Part shown: positions 1 to 8,868 of the stretch, piece by piece
Layout: every line of letters begins with the position of its first letter
How positions within the stretch are numbered: the first letter of the stretch is position 1
From: Mucilaginibacter sp.
Lineage (GTDB): Bacteria; Bacteroidota; Bacteroidia; Sphingobacteriales; Sphingobacteriaceae
Reading direction: 5' to 3'
NCBI RefSeq assembly: GCF_025359345.1
Contig: NZ_JANYGQ010000025.1
Coordinates: 186,001-250,000 of the forward strand
DNA: 64,000 nucleotides
Notes under the pieces: generated by a model
Seen by the model: the letters and a program-made list of their open reading frames with translations, nothing else
The model's database searches: none
What the model was told of the DNA's origin: nothing
Made by a program: the position numbers and the translations under genes

Positions 1-12
1 GCTTTTGTCAAC

Positions 13-28
13 TATATTTGTACGTTTG
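13..28 (+). promoter_or_regulatory. Tandem Bacteroidota -7 boxes upstream of marR
   Basis: Two adjacent matches to TAnnTTTG are visible, TATATTTG at 13-20 and TACGTTTG at 21-28. This is the known -7 element of the Bacteroidota primary sigma factor. The -33 TTTG of the first box would lie outside the window. The first box ends 12 nt before the ATG at 33, so the leader would be very short. Confidence 0.5.
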
Positions 29-32
29 TATA

Positions 33-470
33 ATGATAGACGAATATGTAGCCCGCATCAGGGCGTTCAACCGCTTTTATACCTCGATAATTGGCTTGCT
101 GGATCAATATCTCGACAGCGAGTTTTCACTAACTGAAGTGCGTATTATGTTCGAACTGCACCATCATCCCGATGGAATGACTGCCAGTGACCTGATTGAC
201 TTGCTAAATCTCGACAAAGGTTATCTAAGCAGGCTGCTTCAAAACCTTGAAAAAAAGCGGCTCATCCTAAAAAAGCAGTCTGAGCGCGATGGAAGGGTAT
301 TTAAATTGCAGCTGTCGTCGAAAGGTAGCGATGATTTTTTGGGATTAAATAATGCTTCACAAGCCCAGGTAAAAGATATCCTGTCAAAATTTACCGAAGC
401 AGATATTATGAATTTAACCGGCCATATGGAGGCCATCAGGAATATTTTTGATAATAGACCCCACAAATAA
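33..470 (+). CDS. MarR-family winged-helix transcriptional regulator
   Basis: A 145-residue protein with the size and layout of MarR regulators: an N-terminal dimerisation helix (about 1-28), a winged helix-turn-helix (about 33-100) with recognition helix DKGYLSRLLQNLEKK at 61-75, and a charged wing around SERDGR at 83-88. MarR proteins usually bind DNA as dimers and release it on binding a small phenolic or drug-like ligand. I chose the ATG at 33 over a TTG at 18 because the TTG lies inside the -7 box. The next gene starts 1 nt after this stop and encodes a GNAT acetyltransferase, so the pair is probably one transcript. The ligand cannot be read from the sequence. Confidence 0.85.
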   Translation: MIDEYVARIRAFNRFYTSIIGLLDQYLDSEFSLTEVRIMFELHHHPDGMTASDLIDLLNLDKGYLSRLLQNLEKKRLILKKQSERDGRVFKLQLSSKGSDDFLGLNNASQAQVKDILSKFTEADIMNLTGHMEAIRNIFDNRPHK

Positions 471-471
471 C

Positions 472-978
472 ATGAATCACAAGATTGATCTAAATGACAT
501 TACTATCCGTACTTTCCTTCGGCCCGGCGATATTGGCTATGTAACTTGGATGCACGGAGCGTTATACTGTAAAGAGTACAATTTTTCAACCAGCTTTGAG
601 GCTTATGTTGCGGCCGGTCTGTATGAATTTCATAAACATTACGATCCGGATATGGATAGGGTATGGATTGCAGAGCACCACGGCAGGATAGTTGGTTTTC
701 TGCTTTTAATGCATCGTGAAAATAATGCGGCGCAGTTGCGTTTTTTTATTTTGGAACCCGAATATCGAGGTATAGGGCTCGGCAAAAAGCTAATCATATT
801 GTTTACTGATTTTTTAAAGGAAAAAGGATATAAAACATGTTTCCTATGGACTACAGAAGAGCAAACAACCGCAGCCGCCATGTATAAAAAAATGGGGTTT
901 GTTTTAACTAATGACGTGGAATCAATTGCATTCGGGAAAAAGCTGATGGAGCAGCGGTATGAGCGGCTATTGGGTTAG
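472..978 (+). CDS. GNAT-family N-acetyltransferase
   Basis: A 168-residue GCN5-related acetyltransferase that would transfer acetyl from acetyl-CoA to an amine of unknown identity. The acetyl-CoA pyrophosphate loop is clear as RGIGLGKK at about 99-106, following the beta-strand LRFFILEP. The C-terminal YKKMGF motif is also typical. The start is the ATG at 472, one base after the marR stop; an upstream TTG would overlap marR. MarR-GNAT fusions exist as single proteins in many bacteria, so this adjacent pair looks like the unfused form. Substrate candidates are a toxic amine, an antibiotic or a protein N-terminus. Confidence 0.85.
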   Translation: MNHKIDLNDITIRTFLRPGDIGYVTWMHGALYCKEYNFSTSFEAYVAAGLYEFHKHYDPDMDRVWIAEHHGRIVGFLLLMHRENNAAQLRFFILEPEYRGIGLGKKLIILFTDFLKEKGYKTCFLWTTEEQTTAAAMYKKMGFVLTNDVESIAFGKKLMEQRYERLLG

Positions 979-1308
979 CTTTAAACCAAGTAACAACCCT
1001 CTCGCCAGGCTTAAGGAAGATGAAGGCAACGCAACTTTTATTACTGACGCCAGTTGGTTTATTCGTAACAGTTCACAATTCTCCGATCTTCAACGTGTAT
1101 CATAACCGTACGCCCCATGTTACATAAGCGAACAGTTTTTACCTAAAGTTTAATACATAACAACTTGATATTTAATATATTAAAAGTTTGGTATGTTATT
1201 GATGCCTATGTGCCCGAATTACGGGATAGCTATAATTAATTTCAAATAGTTATTATAAATTAGCAACTCGATAATTTACCAAATAACTAATTCATTAATT
1301 AAAAACAC
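979..1308. other. Intergenic region with no clear gene
   Basis: This 330-base gap has no convincing gene. A 48-codon frame (959-1105, +) overlaps the GNAT stop and has protein-like composition, but I recognise no family. The second half (about 1130-1308) is AT-rich and probably carries the promoter of the ABC ATPase gene, although I see no exact TAnnTTTG box. Confidence 0.4.
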
Positions 1309-1986
1309 ATGTTATCACTTCAGCATATTTCAAAGTACTACCAAGCCGGCGGCAACAAGAATATTGTATTAAACGACATTAACCTTGAGGTTGAAGAAGG
1401 CGAATTTATTTCTATCATGGGCCCGTCGGGCTCGGGCAAATCAACATTGCTGAATGTTATCGGCATGCTTGATGAACCATCTGAAGGATTTCACTATTTC
1501 GTGGGCAATGCCGTTCATCAATTGAAAGACAAGCAACGGTCGGCCCTTTATAAACAATATATCGGCTTTGTATTCCAGGCTTACCATTTGATAGACGAAC
1601 TTACCGTTTATGAAAACATCGAGACTCCGTTAATTTACCAGGACTTTAAGGGCACTGAGCGCAAAGCTATGGTTGCCGATATGCTCGACCGTTTCCAGAT
1701 TGTAGGTAAAAAAGACCTCTTCCCCGCGCAGTTATCAGGTGGTCAGCAGCAGTTGGTGGGTATAGCCCGCGCGCTTATTGCAAGGCCAAAACTATTATTA
1801 GCCGATGAGCCTACCGGTAACCTGAACTCCAAACAAGGTGAGGAAATTATGGAATTATTCCGCAAGCTGAATAAGGAAGACGGAGTAACTATTATACAAG
1901 TAACACACTCAGAAAAAAACGCCGAATACGGCTCAAGAATAATTAACCTTTTAGACGGCAGAGTAGAATCGTCACATAAATTCTAA
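1309..1986 (+). CDS. ABC transporter ATP-binding protein (MacB/LolD-like)
   Basis: A 225-residue stand-alone ATPase of the MacB/LolD/FtsE type. Visible motifs are Walker A GPSGSGKS at 38-45, Q-loop Gln90 in FVFQ, signature LSGGQ at 142-146, Walker B LLLADEP at 162-168, D-loop region NLNSKQ and switch His200. After the signature it reads QQLVGIARA where the usual form is QQRVAIARA, so the common Arg is Leu. It should energise a type VII (mechanotransmission) transporter moving lipoproteins, peptides or drugs across the envelope. The gene is followed 28 bases later by a TolC-type outer-membrane gene, but no permease or adaptor is adjacent, so its membrane partner must be elsewhere. Confidence 0.88.
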   Translation: MLSLQHISKYYQAGGNKNIVLNDINLEVEEGEFISIMGPSGSGKSTLLNVIGMLDEPSEGFHYFVGNAVHQLKDKQRSALYKQYIGFVFQAYHLIDELTVYENIETPLIYQDFKGTERKAMVADMLDRFQIVGKKDLFPAQLSGGQQQLVGIARALIARPKLLLADEPTGNLNSKQGEEIMELFRKLNKEDGVTIIQVTHSEKNAEYGSRIINLLDGRVESSHKF

Positions 1987-2014
1987 AATACCGGCAGTAA
2001 ATATCATCATAATC

Positions 2015-3361
2015 ATGTTTTTCAAAAAAATATCTTTAGTCCTTTTAATCTTATCAGCAGCAATATCTGTCAATGCCCAGCAGCAAACGCAGTTGGATAG
2101 TGTTTTAACGTTGCAGCAATGTGTTAATATTGCCATTATCAATAACCTTAGTGTAAAGAAAAGTGAAACCCAAATGCTGCGCGACAAGATTTCCTGGGAT
2201 CAGGCGCGAGAATACTTGTTGCCAAATTTAAATGGACAGGCGGGGTATAATATTACTTACGGGCGGGGTACCAACACTTCAGGTGTGACAGTTAGTGCAT
2301 CACAAAGTAAATTTGCACAGTTTTCTCTTAACAGTAATATTCTTTTATCTAACGGCCTAAGCGCGATAAATTCCATCAGGCAAAATTCATTGGCCTACCA
2401 GGCTGGAAAAATGGATTTCCAGGAGGTTAAGAACGAAACCACGTTGACTATAATTTCATTTTACTTTATAGTACTCAACAGCGAAGATCAATTAAGCCAG
2501 GCCAGGTTACAATTTGATGCTTCGAAAGTAAACCTTGACCGTGAAAAAAATTTAAATGATGCCGGTAGTATTGCGCCAGCCGAATACTATAATATTAAAG
2601 GGGTACACAGTACCGACCAGATAAACATTTACAACGCGCAAACAGCGGTGTTAACAGCCAAAATTAACTTGCTGGAAGCTATGAACGTAGCTTATAAAAA
2701 GGACATAAGATTGGAACGTTTGCAGGCTAATAATTCGCCCGGACTTTACCCATCAAACCCTGATGAAATATATTCGGCCGCGCTAAGCAGCTTAGCATTG
2801 GTTAAAGCGTCAGACCTTAGGGTAAAATCGGCTGAAAAAGAAGTTTCGGCTGCCAAAGGGAAGTATTACCCAACATTATCATTAGGTTACGGAACCTCTA
2901 CCCAATACTCAAACTTACCTAACGGCAACGAACCGCCGGCAAGCTTTAGTTCGCAGTTTAAAGACAACAGGCTATACGGCCCAAGTCTTAATTTGCAGGT
3001 ACCTTTCTTGAATTATTTTCAAAGCAGGAATAATGTAAGGCGCGCTAAACTTGATTTGCTTGATGCACAGAATAACAACAGCTCAACGCAAATTCAGCTA
3101 AAGCAACAGATAGAGCAGGCCCATGCAAACATGAACAACGCATACGACCGCTTGCAGATTCTCAATGATCAGGTTGTGACTTACCAGTCGCTTTACGATG
3201 CCCAGAAAACAAAATTTGACGCTGGTGTTATCACATCCGACATATTCATTATCGCTAAAAACAACCTTGACGCAGCTAATGTGAACCTAATTAACGCCCG
3301 GTACGACTATTTAATACGCACTAAAATATTAGATTACTACCAGGGGAAACTTAGCTTCTAA
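2015..3361 (+). CDS. TolC-family outer membrane efflux protein
   Basis: A 448-residue outer-membrane efflux channel. Residues 1-21 form a signal peptide ending ...SVNA before Gln22. The remainder has two related helical-hairpin halves rich in Gln, Asn and Ala, with the family pattern LTLQQCVNIAIINN near the start of the mature protein and a second repeat beginning near residue 250. Trimers of this family form the outer-membrane exit duct of ABC- or RND-driven pumps. The short gap to the upstream ABC ATPase suggests a common transcript. A second TolC homologue lies at 41442-42791 in a complete RND operon; the two are paralogues serving different pumps. Confidence 0.88.
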   Translation: MFFKKISLVLLILSAAISVNAQQQTQLDSVLTLQQCVNIAIINNLSVKKSETQMLRDKISWDQAREYLLPNLNGQAGYNITYGRGTNTSGVTVSASQSKFAQFSLNSNILLSNGLSAINSIRQNSLAYQAGKMDFQEVKNETTLTIISFYFIVLNSEDQLSQARLQFDASKVNLDREKNLNDAGSIAPAEYYNIKGVHSTDQINIYNAQTAVLTAKINLLEAMNVAYKKDIRLERLQANNSPGLYPSNPDEIYSAALSSLALVKASDLRVKSAEKEVSAAKGKYYPTLSLGYGTSTQYSNLPNGNEPPASFSSQFKDNRLYGPSLNLQVPFLNYFQSRNNVRRAKLDLLDAQNNNSSTQIQLKQQIEQAHANMNNAYDRLQILNDQVVTYQSLYDAQKTKFDAGVITSDIFIIAKNNLDAANVNLINARYDYLIRTKILDYYQGKLSF

Positions 3362-3422
3362 ATTTTTATAATTCTTTTTGGATTAATAAAAATTGTTCTA
3401 CATTTATCGCAGATTCTACCAA

Positions 3423-3465
3423 AATATCCGGTATACATTAAACTGATTAATGTATACCGGATATT
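3423..3465. terminator. Perfect 19-bp inverted repeat after tolC-like gene
   Basis: The left arm AATATCCGGTATACATTAA at 3423-3441 is perfectly complemented by 3447-3465, with a 5-base ACTGA loop. It sits 61 bases after the tolC-like stop and 70 before the next start. No strong T tract follows, so it may be a terminator, an mRNA-stabilising hairpin or a protein-binding palindrome. Confidence 0.5.
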
Positions 3466-3534
3466 GCTAATTTAAGGCCATTCCTGCACTATTTAAAATC
3501 AATCATTTTCTTTATAAACTCCTTATTAATCACT

Positions 3535-4131
3535 ATGAAAAAACTAATTCTTACTTTAATAACAATTACAGCTGCGTTTACTTTTGCCTCGGCGCAGGTT
3601 ATACCATCGTTCCAGTTAGGTATTAAGGGCGGTGTGAATTTTGCAAGCTTATCATCATCAGCAGGTTCAACATTCAGCACAGGTAACCGTGCTGGATATT
3701 TGGGCGGATTATGGGCGAGGGTTGGGGCCCTGGGCTTTAATTTCCAGCCCGAACTTTATGTAACCGGCAAAAATGTACAAATTACAGACAATGGCACCGA
3801 AGTAAAAGCAAAATTTACCAGCATTGACGTACCGCTTTTATTTGGGGGCAAAATTGGTGCTTTTGGTTTTGGCGGGCGTTTTTATACCGGCCCGCTGGTA
3901 TCATTTGCTATCAACAAAAGCCAAAGCTTCGGTACAGCTATAGGCAACGCAACCTCGCTCGATTATAAAGATCAAAATTACGCGTGGGTATTTGGTGCGG
4001 GAATCGATATTAAAAACATATCGGTCGACTTACGTTACGAAGCAGGACTTAGTAAACAGACTTATGGCAGCTCACAAACCAAGGTTAGTTTGTTTAATTT
4101 AAGTTTAGCAATACCATTGCTTAAAATATAA
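3535..4131 (+). CDS. PorT-like outer membrane beta-barrel protein
   Basis: A 198-residue secreted protein. Residues 1-20 are a signal peptide (MKKLILTLITITAAFTFASA). The mature part has alternating hydrophobic strands starting with FQLGIKGGVNFASL, the usual opening of Bacteroidota eight-stranded barrels of the PorT / outer-membrane beta-barrel family, and ends with a strand-like hydrophobic tail (LSLAIPLLKI). No specific role can be assigned; small barrels of this type are abundant in the phylum. It is flanked by a 19-bp inverted repeat upstream and a strong terminator downstream, so it is probably monocistronic. Confidence 0.75.
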   Translation: MKKLILTLITITAAFTFASAQVIPSFQLGIKGGVNFASLSSSAGSTFSTGNRAGYLGGLWARVGALGFNFQPELYVTGKNVQITDNGTEVKAKFTSIDVPLLFGGKIGAFGFGGRFYTGPLVSFAINKSQSFGTAIGNATSLDYKDQNYAWVFGAGIDIKNISVDLRYEAGLSKQTYGSSQTKVSLFNLSLAIPLLKI

Positions 4132-4151
4132 TAGTCAAAAATATTTGATGT

Positions 4152-4181
4152 AAGGCCCGCTTGAAAAAGCGGGCCTTTTTT
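4152..4181 (+). terminator. Rho-independent terminator
   Basis: The stem AAGGCCCGCTT (4152-4162) pairs perfectly with AAGCGGGCCTT (4167-4177) around a GAAA loop and is followed by a T run to 4181. It ends the beta-barrel transcript. Confidence 0.9.
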
Positions 4182-4340
4182 GCTTAATCTCAAACTATCG
4201 ATCGTGCTCTGATTACTTAAATGCTTGTTTAGTATTATGTTTTTCGCCGATTATTGCCAATTTAGTATTATACTTATTGTACAAGTTACACATATCTTTA
4301 TAAACCATTTATAGGCGATATTAAATAAGTGTTATCATTT

Positions 4341-6137
4341 ATGTGTAATAAATATTTGCGAGGGTATCGAAAGTCCTGCTGTTGCCTGCTTGCGGCAGCT
4401 TTAATTTTTAGTGTTCAGCCTGTTTTATCGCAGCAAAAAACTGCCAGCGAAGGCGTTAACGTCCGGTTAAATCAAACTGGTTTTTATCCGGCCGGGCCCA
4501 AAATCGGGATTGTATTAAACAGTAAAGGCGATGATTTTTATATTCAGACGACGGCTAAAAAGAATGTATATGCCGGCAAATTGAAAAGATCAATTAAGCC
4601 GACATTTGGAGGAGCTTATACCGGAATCGCCGACTTTTCCGAATTTAAAACCGCAGGTAAATATCTGCTTTATGTGCCTGGCTCAGGCTATTCGTTTCCG
4701 TTTGAAATTAAACCGTCGGTGCATCACAACGTGGCGGCGGCCTCAATAAAAGCTTACTATTTTATGCGTGCGTCCACCGCCCTAAAAGAAAAGTATGCGG
4801 GCAAATGGAGCAGGGCAGAGGGGCACCCGGATACAAGCGTGTTAATCCACGTATCGGCAGCGAGCGATGGCCGTCCGGCAGGCGCAATAATTTCATCGCC
4901 CCGGGGTTGGTACGATGCAGGCGATTACAACAAATACATAGTGAACAGCGGGATTACAACAAGCACATTATTGTCGTTATACGAGGATTTTCCCGCTTAC
5001 ATGAAAACTGTGAAGTTGAACATTCCCGAAAGCGGTAATGGTTTGCCGGATGTACTGAATGAAATATTGTGGAACCTGCGCTGGATGCTCACCATGCAGG
5101 ATCCGGCCGACGGCGGGGTGTATCACAAACTAACCAATGTGGCATTTGATAAAATGGAAATGCCGGACAAAAGTCTGGAGCCACGGTATGTGGTACAAAA
5201 AGGAACGGCTGCAACGCTCGGTTTTGCAGCTGTAATGGCGCAGGCCAGCAGGGTCTTCACCAAGTTTAAAACACAGTTGCCGGGTTTGGCCGATTCGTGT
5301 TTAATACAGGCAAGCAAAGCATGGGATTGGGCGATGAAAAACCCTAACGTGGTTTATAATCAAGATGCCATGAACAAACAGTTTGAGCCCAAAGTGAGTA
5401 CCGGCGCCTATGGTGACCGAAATTTCAAGGACGAATTTATTTGGGCAGCATCCGAACTCACGGTTGCGACTCAGAAGCCTGGCTTTTTAAAAGACATAAA
5501 TTTACTGCCCGATACTACGATGCCGGTGCCCACCTGGAGCCAGGTAAAGCTTCTGGGTTACTATACGCTCCTAAAAAACAACAAAGCGTTCGGTCCAAAT
5601 GGCCCAAAGGAACTATCAGAAATTAAAAAACGATTACTGGCTGCAGCCGATAATATGATAGCCGGTGCAGATGAAACGGCCTATCAAACCGTGATGAACA
5701 AATTTGCCAGGCATTTTGGTTGGGGTAGCAACTCGGAAGCGGCAAATGAGGGAATTTTGCTGATACAGGCTTACCGCTTATCGCCCAACAAAAAATACCT
5801 GGAGTATGCCCTTGCCAACCTGGATTACATTTTAGGTAGAAACGGCGCGGGTTACTCCTATATAACAGGTTACGGCAGTAAAACGCCTATGCACCCGCAT
5901 CACCGGCCGTCAGTAGCCGATGGTATTGTTGAACCGATACCAGGTTTATTGGCAGGCGGCGCTAACCCTGGCATGCAGGATGGGATAAAAGTACCGTCGA
6001 CTAACCCTGATGAGGCGTACATAGATGACGACCGCGCTTATGCCGCAAATGAAATAGCAATAAACTGGAACGCACCGTTTGCTTATTTGGCAAATGCGAT
6101 AGAGGCATTGCAGACTGAATTTAGAAAATCAAAATAA
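4341..6137 (+). CDS. Glycoside hydrolase family 9 (endoglucanase-like)
   Basis: A 598-residue secreted enzyme. Residues 1 to about 31 form a signal peptide with an unusual Cys triplet (SCCCLLAAALIF). An Ig-like CelD N-terminal domain (about 35-120, starting VNVRLNQTGFYP) precedes the (alpha/alpha)6 GH9 domain. Key GH9 elements are GWYDAGDYNKY near 189-199 with the catalytic-base Asp pair, HPHHRPS near 517, and DDRAYAANEIAINWN near 562 with the acid Glu. Family activity is inverting hydrolysis of beta-1,4-glucan or related glucans. The ATG at 4341 is preferred to the GTG at 4329 because it leaves a more normal signal peptide. A GH3 gene follows 26 bases downstream, so oligosaccharides released here probably pass to that enzyme. 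Confidence 0.88.
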   Translation: MCNKYLRGYRKSCCCLLAAALIFSVQPVLSQQKTASEGVNVRLNQTGFYPAGPKIGIVLNSKGDDFYIQTTAKKNVYAGKLKRSIKPTFGGAYTGIADFSEFKTAGKYLLYVPGSGYSFPFEIKPSVHHNVAAASIKAYYFMRASTALKEKYAGKWSRAEGHPDTSVLIHVSAASDGRPAGAIISSPRGWYDAGDYNKYIVNSGITTSTLLSLYEDFPAYMKTVKLNIPESGNGLPDVLNEILWNLRWMLTMQDPADGGVYHKLTNVAFDKMEMPDKSLEPRYVVQKGTAATLGFAAVMAQASRVFTKFKTQLPGLADSCLIQASKAWDWAMKNPNVVYNQDAMNKQFEPKVSTGAYGDRNFKDEFIWAASELTVATQKPGFLKDINLLPDTTMPVPTWSQVKLLGYYTLLKNNKAFGPNGPKELSEIKKRLLAAADNMIAGADETAYQTVMNKFARHFGWGSNSEAANEGILLIQAYRLSPNKKYLEYALANLDYILGRNGAGYSYITGYGSKTPMHPHHRPSVADGIVEPIPGLLAGGANPGMQDGIKVPSTNPDEAYIDDDRAYAANEIAINWNAPFAYLANAIEALQTEFRKSK

Positions 6138-6163
6138 AACCAATCAACCAAACCAATATAATC

Positions 6164-8443
6164 ATGAAAAGGATAGTTTTTATTTTAAGCGCGGTATGTT
6201 TTAACGTGCTGTTGCTGGCTGCCCAGCCCAAAAAGGGCGGGTCACAAGGGAGCGATATCGACAAAAAAGTTGATGATTTGATCGCCAAAATGACGCTCGA
6301 GGAAAAAGTGGGGCAGATGACGGAGGTGACATCGGACGTAGTGTCAACCACCACCAATGGCGCACATCAAATTGATGCTGCGAAAATAAAGGAAGCCATT
6401 TTAAAATATCATGTTGGCTCGATATTAAACGTGAGTGGCCAGGCTTATACCCGCGAGCATTGGTACGAAGTTGTTTCGGCTATACAAGCTGAAGCTGCGA
6501 AGGACCGGTTGAAAATCCCGGTTATATACGGTATCGACGCGATACATGGTGTTACATACACAGCCGGCAGCACGCTTTTTCCGCATGAAATAGCAATAGC
6601 AGCCACTTTTAACAGGGACATTGCCTACAAAGCCGGCGAGATAACAGCATACGAAACGCGGGCCAGTTATATCCCGTGGAACTACTCACCTGTGCTTGAT
6701 TTGGGGAAATCGCCGCTTTGGCCGCGTATTTATGAAACTTTTGGGGAGGACCCATATTTAATAAAAACCATGGGCACGTCAATTATTAAAGGCTACCAGG
6801 GCAATGACGTTGGCGATAAATATCACGTTGCAGCGTGTATGAAACACTACCTGGGTTACGGCTACCCGGTAAGTGGCAAAGATCGCACGCCAGCCTGGAT
6901 ACCTGATCGTTACATGCGTGAATACTTTTTACCACCTTTTATCGAAGCGGTTAAGGCAGGAGCAAGGACGATTATGATCAACTCTGGCGAGATAAACGGC
7001 GTTCCCATCCACGGTAGCAAATATATGCTAACCGATGTGCTGCGTGGCGAACTGCATTTTGATGGTATAGCTGTAAGCGACTGGCGCGATATCGAATACC
7101 TGCACGACCGTCACCACATTGCAGCTACACAAAAAGAGGCAGTAATGATAGCCGTAAATGCTGGTATAGATATGAGCATGGTGCCTTATGAGTATAGCTT
7201 TTATAACTATTTAATTGAACTGGTACGCGAAGGCAAGGTATCGATGGCACGCGTAAACGAGGCTGTTCACCGCATCCTTAAAGTGAAATATCAATTAGGC
7301 TTATTTGAAAGGCCTGTTGGCAACCCTAATGATTATCCAAAATTCGGATCGGATGAGTTCAGGCAGGTGAGCGTGCAGGCTGCTACGGAAGCTATCACGT
7401 TGCTAAAAAATAACAATAATATACTGCCGCTTAAAAAGAATATCAAAGTGCTGGTAACCGGCCCAACCGCTAATACCATGCGCTCGCTGGATGGTGGCTG
7501 GAGTTATAACTGGCAAGGCGACCAGGCGGATAAATTCGCTGCCGACAAAAACACCATTTTAGAAGCGATTCAACAGAAAATTGGCAAGGGTAACGTAAGT
7601 TACGAGCCGGGTGCAACCTTTGATAGCCTTAAAAATGTAAACGATGCCGTAAAGGCGGCAAAAAATGCTGACGTGATTGTACTTTGTTTAGGCGAATTAT
7701 CCTATACCGAAAACGTGGGCAATATTGATGATCTTAACCTGCCATGGGCACAAACCCAGTTGGCTATGGAATTGGCAAAAACAGGTAAGCCGGTTATCCT
7801 TGTTCTAGCTGAGGGAAGGCCACGTATTGTTACGCAGGCTGAGAGCCAGTCTGCCGCAACGGTAATGACTTACCTGGCAGGTAACGAAGGGGGAGACGCG
7901 CTGGCGAGCATTTTATTTGGTGATGCCAACCCGTCGGGCAGGCTGCCGGTTACTTATCCAAAATATCCAAACTCGTTAAACAACTATTACCGCAAAAATC
8001 TGGAGAATGGCAACTCTGATGACAGTCACAGTTATAACCCGCTGTATGAGTTTGGTTTTGGCTTAAGCTATACTAGTTTTGGCTATAGCAATCTGCATTT
8101 GAGCAAGCCTAACTTAAAGGAAAATGAAACTTTAACGGTTACCGTTGATGTTAAGAATACCGGAACCGTTGAGGGTAAAGAGTCGGTGTTACTGTACACC
8201 AGCCAGATGTACGCGAGCATAGCGCCCGACACCAAACGTTTAAGGGCCTATGATAAGATCAATCTTAAACCAGGTGAGAGCAAAACCGTCACCTTTAAAA
8301 TTACAGCTAAAGATTTAGCTTTTGTAAACGACATTAGCAAAACGGTTACTGAAGCAGGCGAGTTTAAAATTCAAATTGGCGACCAAACACAAAGCTTTAA
8401 TTTTATCTCAAATACAGTGCCGTCGAGGACAGGAAGATTATAG
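6164..8443 (+). CDS. Glycoside hydrolase family 3 beta-glucosidase (BglX-like)
   Basis: A 759-residue secreted beta-glycosidase. A signal peptide covers about 1-20 (cleavage near LLAA-QPK). The N-terminal TIM-barrel domain contains KHYLGYG and the nucleophile Asp in VSDWRDIEY near 305. The alpha/beta sandwich domain follows from about 400, and a C-terminal fibronectin-III-like domain begins near 650 (YEFGFGLSYTSF). Retaining GH3 enzymes remove terminal beta-glucose, or sometimes xylose, from oligosaccharides. The gene is 26 bases after the GH9 gene and ends at a strong hairpin, so the two probably form an operon for complete breakdown of beta-glucan. Exact substrate specificity cannot be read. 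Confidence 0.9.
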   Translation: MKRIVFILSAVCFNVLLLAAQPKKGGSQGSDIDKKVDDLIAKMTLEEKVGQMTEVTSDVVSTTTNGAHQIDAAKIKEAILKYHVGSILNVSGQAYTREHWYEVVSAIQAEAAKDRLKIPVIYGIDAIHGVTYTAGSTLFPHEIAIAATFNRDIAYKAGEITAYETRASYIPWNYSPVLDLGKSPLWPRIYETFGEDPYLIKTMGTSIIKGYQGNDVGDKYHVAACMKHYLGYGYPVSGKDRTPAWIPDRYMREYFLPPFIEAVKAGARTIMINSGEINGVPIHGSKYMLTDVLRGELHFDGIAVSDWRDIEYLHDRHHIAATQKEAVMIAVNAGIDMSMVPYEYSFYNYLIELVREGKVSMARVNEAVHRILKVKYQLGLFERPVGNPNDYPKFGSDEFRQVSVQAATEAITLLKNNNNILPLKKNIKVLVTGPTANTMRSLDGGWSYNWQGDQADKFAADKNTILEAIQQKIGKGNVSYEPGATFDSLKNVNDAVKAAKNADVIVLCLGELSYTENVGNIDDLNLPWAQTQLAMELAKTGKPVILVLAEGRPRIVTQAESQSAATVMTYLAGNEGGDALASILFGDANPSGRLPVTYPKYPNSLNNYYRKNLENGNSDDSHSYNPLYEFGFGLSYTSFGYSNLHLSKPNLKENETLTVTVDVKNTGTVEGKESVLLYTSQMYASIAPDTKRLRAYDKINLKPGESKTVTFKITAKDLAFVNDISKTVTEAGEFKIQIGDQTQSFNFISNTVPSRTGRL

Positions 8444-8463
8444 AACACATTAGAAATGTGGTT

Positions 8464-8512
8464 AAAGATGTGTAAAAAGCCAAATATCCGCGGCTTTTTA
8501 CACATCTTTTTT
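8464..8512 (+). terminator. Rho-independent terminator after GH3
   Basis: A perfect 18-bp stem, 8464-8481 against 8492-8509, with a 10-base loop and a T run to 8512. It closes the GH9-GH3 transcript. Confidence 0.88.
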
Positions 8513-8642
8513 CATTCTTTAAAATCATTCGCATGCCGGCAAAGCGTTCCATTTTTACCAGCGGAACACCCGGAACGCTATGAAACATACTGATTATCAA
8601 TGAGTTTATTTTTTACAATTGTTAAATAAACTAAAGTAACTA

Positions 8643-8735
8643 ATGTTAAGTCAAGAGTCTTTAGTCGGAAGTCTTGTCTTTTCTGACTTAGAACTTGAGA
8701 CTTTCGACTCGAGACTATCCGTCTAAGTACCGGCT
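8643..8735. repeat. Word-palindrome element A (AGTC/GACT words)
   Basis: The left part repeats AGTC-type words (GTCAAGAGTC, TTAGTC, GAAGTC, TTGTC). The right part answers with GACT-type words (TGACTTAGA, TTGAGACT, CGACT, GAGACT). The arms are imperfectly complementary overall. It lies between the GH3 terminator and the GH53 promoter. Its words match elements C and E. Confidence 0.6.
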
Positions 8736-8827
8736 ATCTTATACGTTGTTCTGCCGGTAACAATCAACTCGTTGTAAAACTGAATAATAAATGTTAAATA
8801 AACATTTTATTTTTAATGCCGGGATTA

Positions 8828-8835
8828 TATATTTG
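8828..8835 (+). promoter_or_regulatory. -7 box of GH53 gene
   Basis: TATATTTG matches TAnnTTTG exactly. It lies downstream of an in-frame ATG at 8791 and 33 bases before the ATG at 8869, which supports the later start. Confidence 0.5.
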
Positions 8836-8868
8836 TTATACCAATTTATAATCAGAAAAAACAACGGC

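Noticed and set aside
239..466. Minus-strand frame inside the marR gene
   Set aside because: It is a shadow of a well-supported gene on the other strand with no family features.
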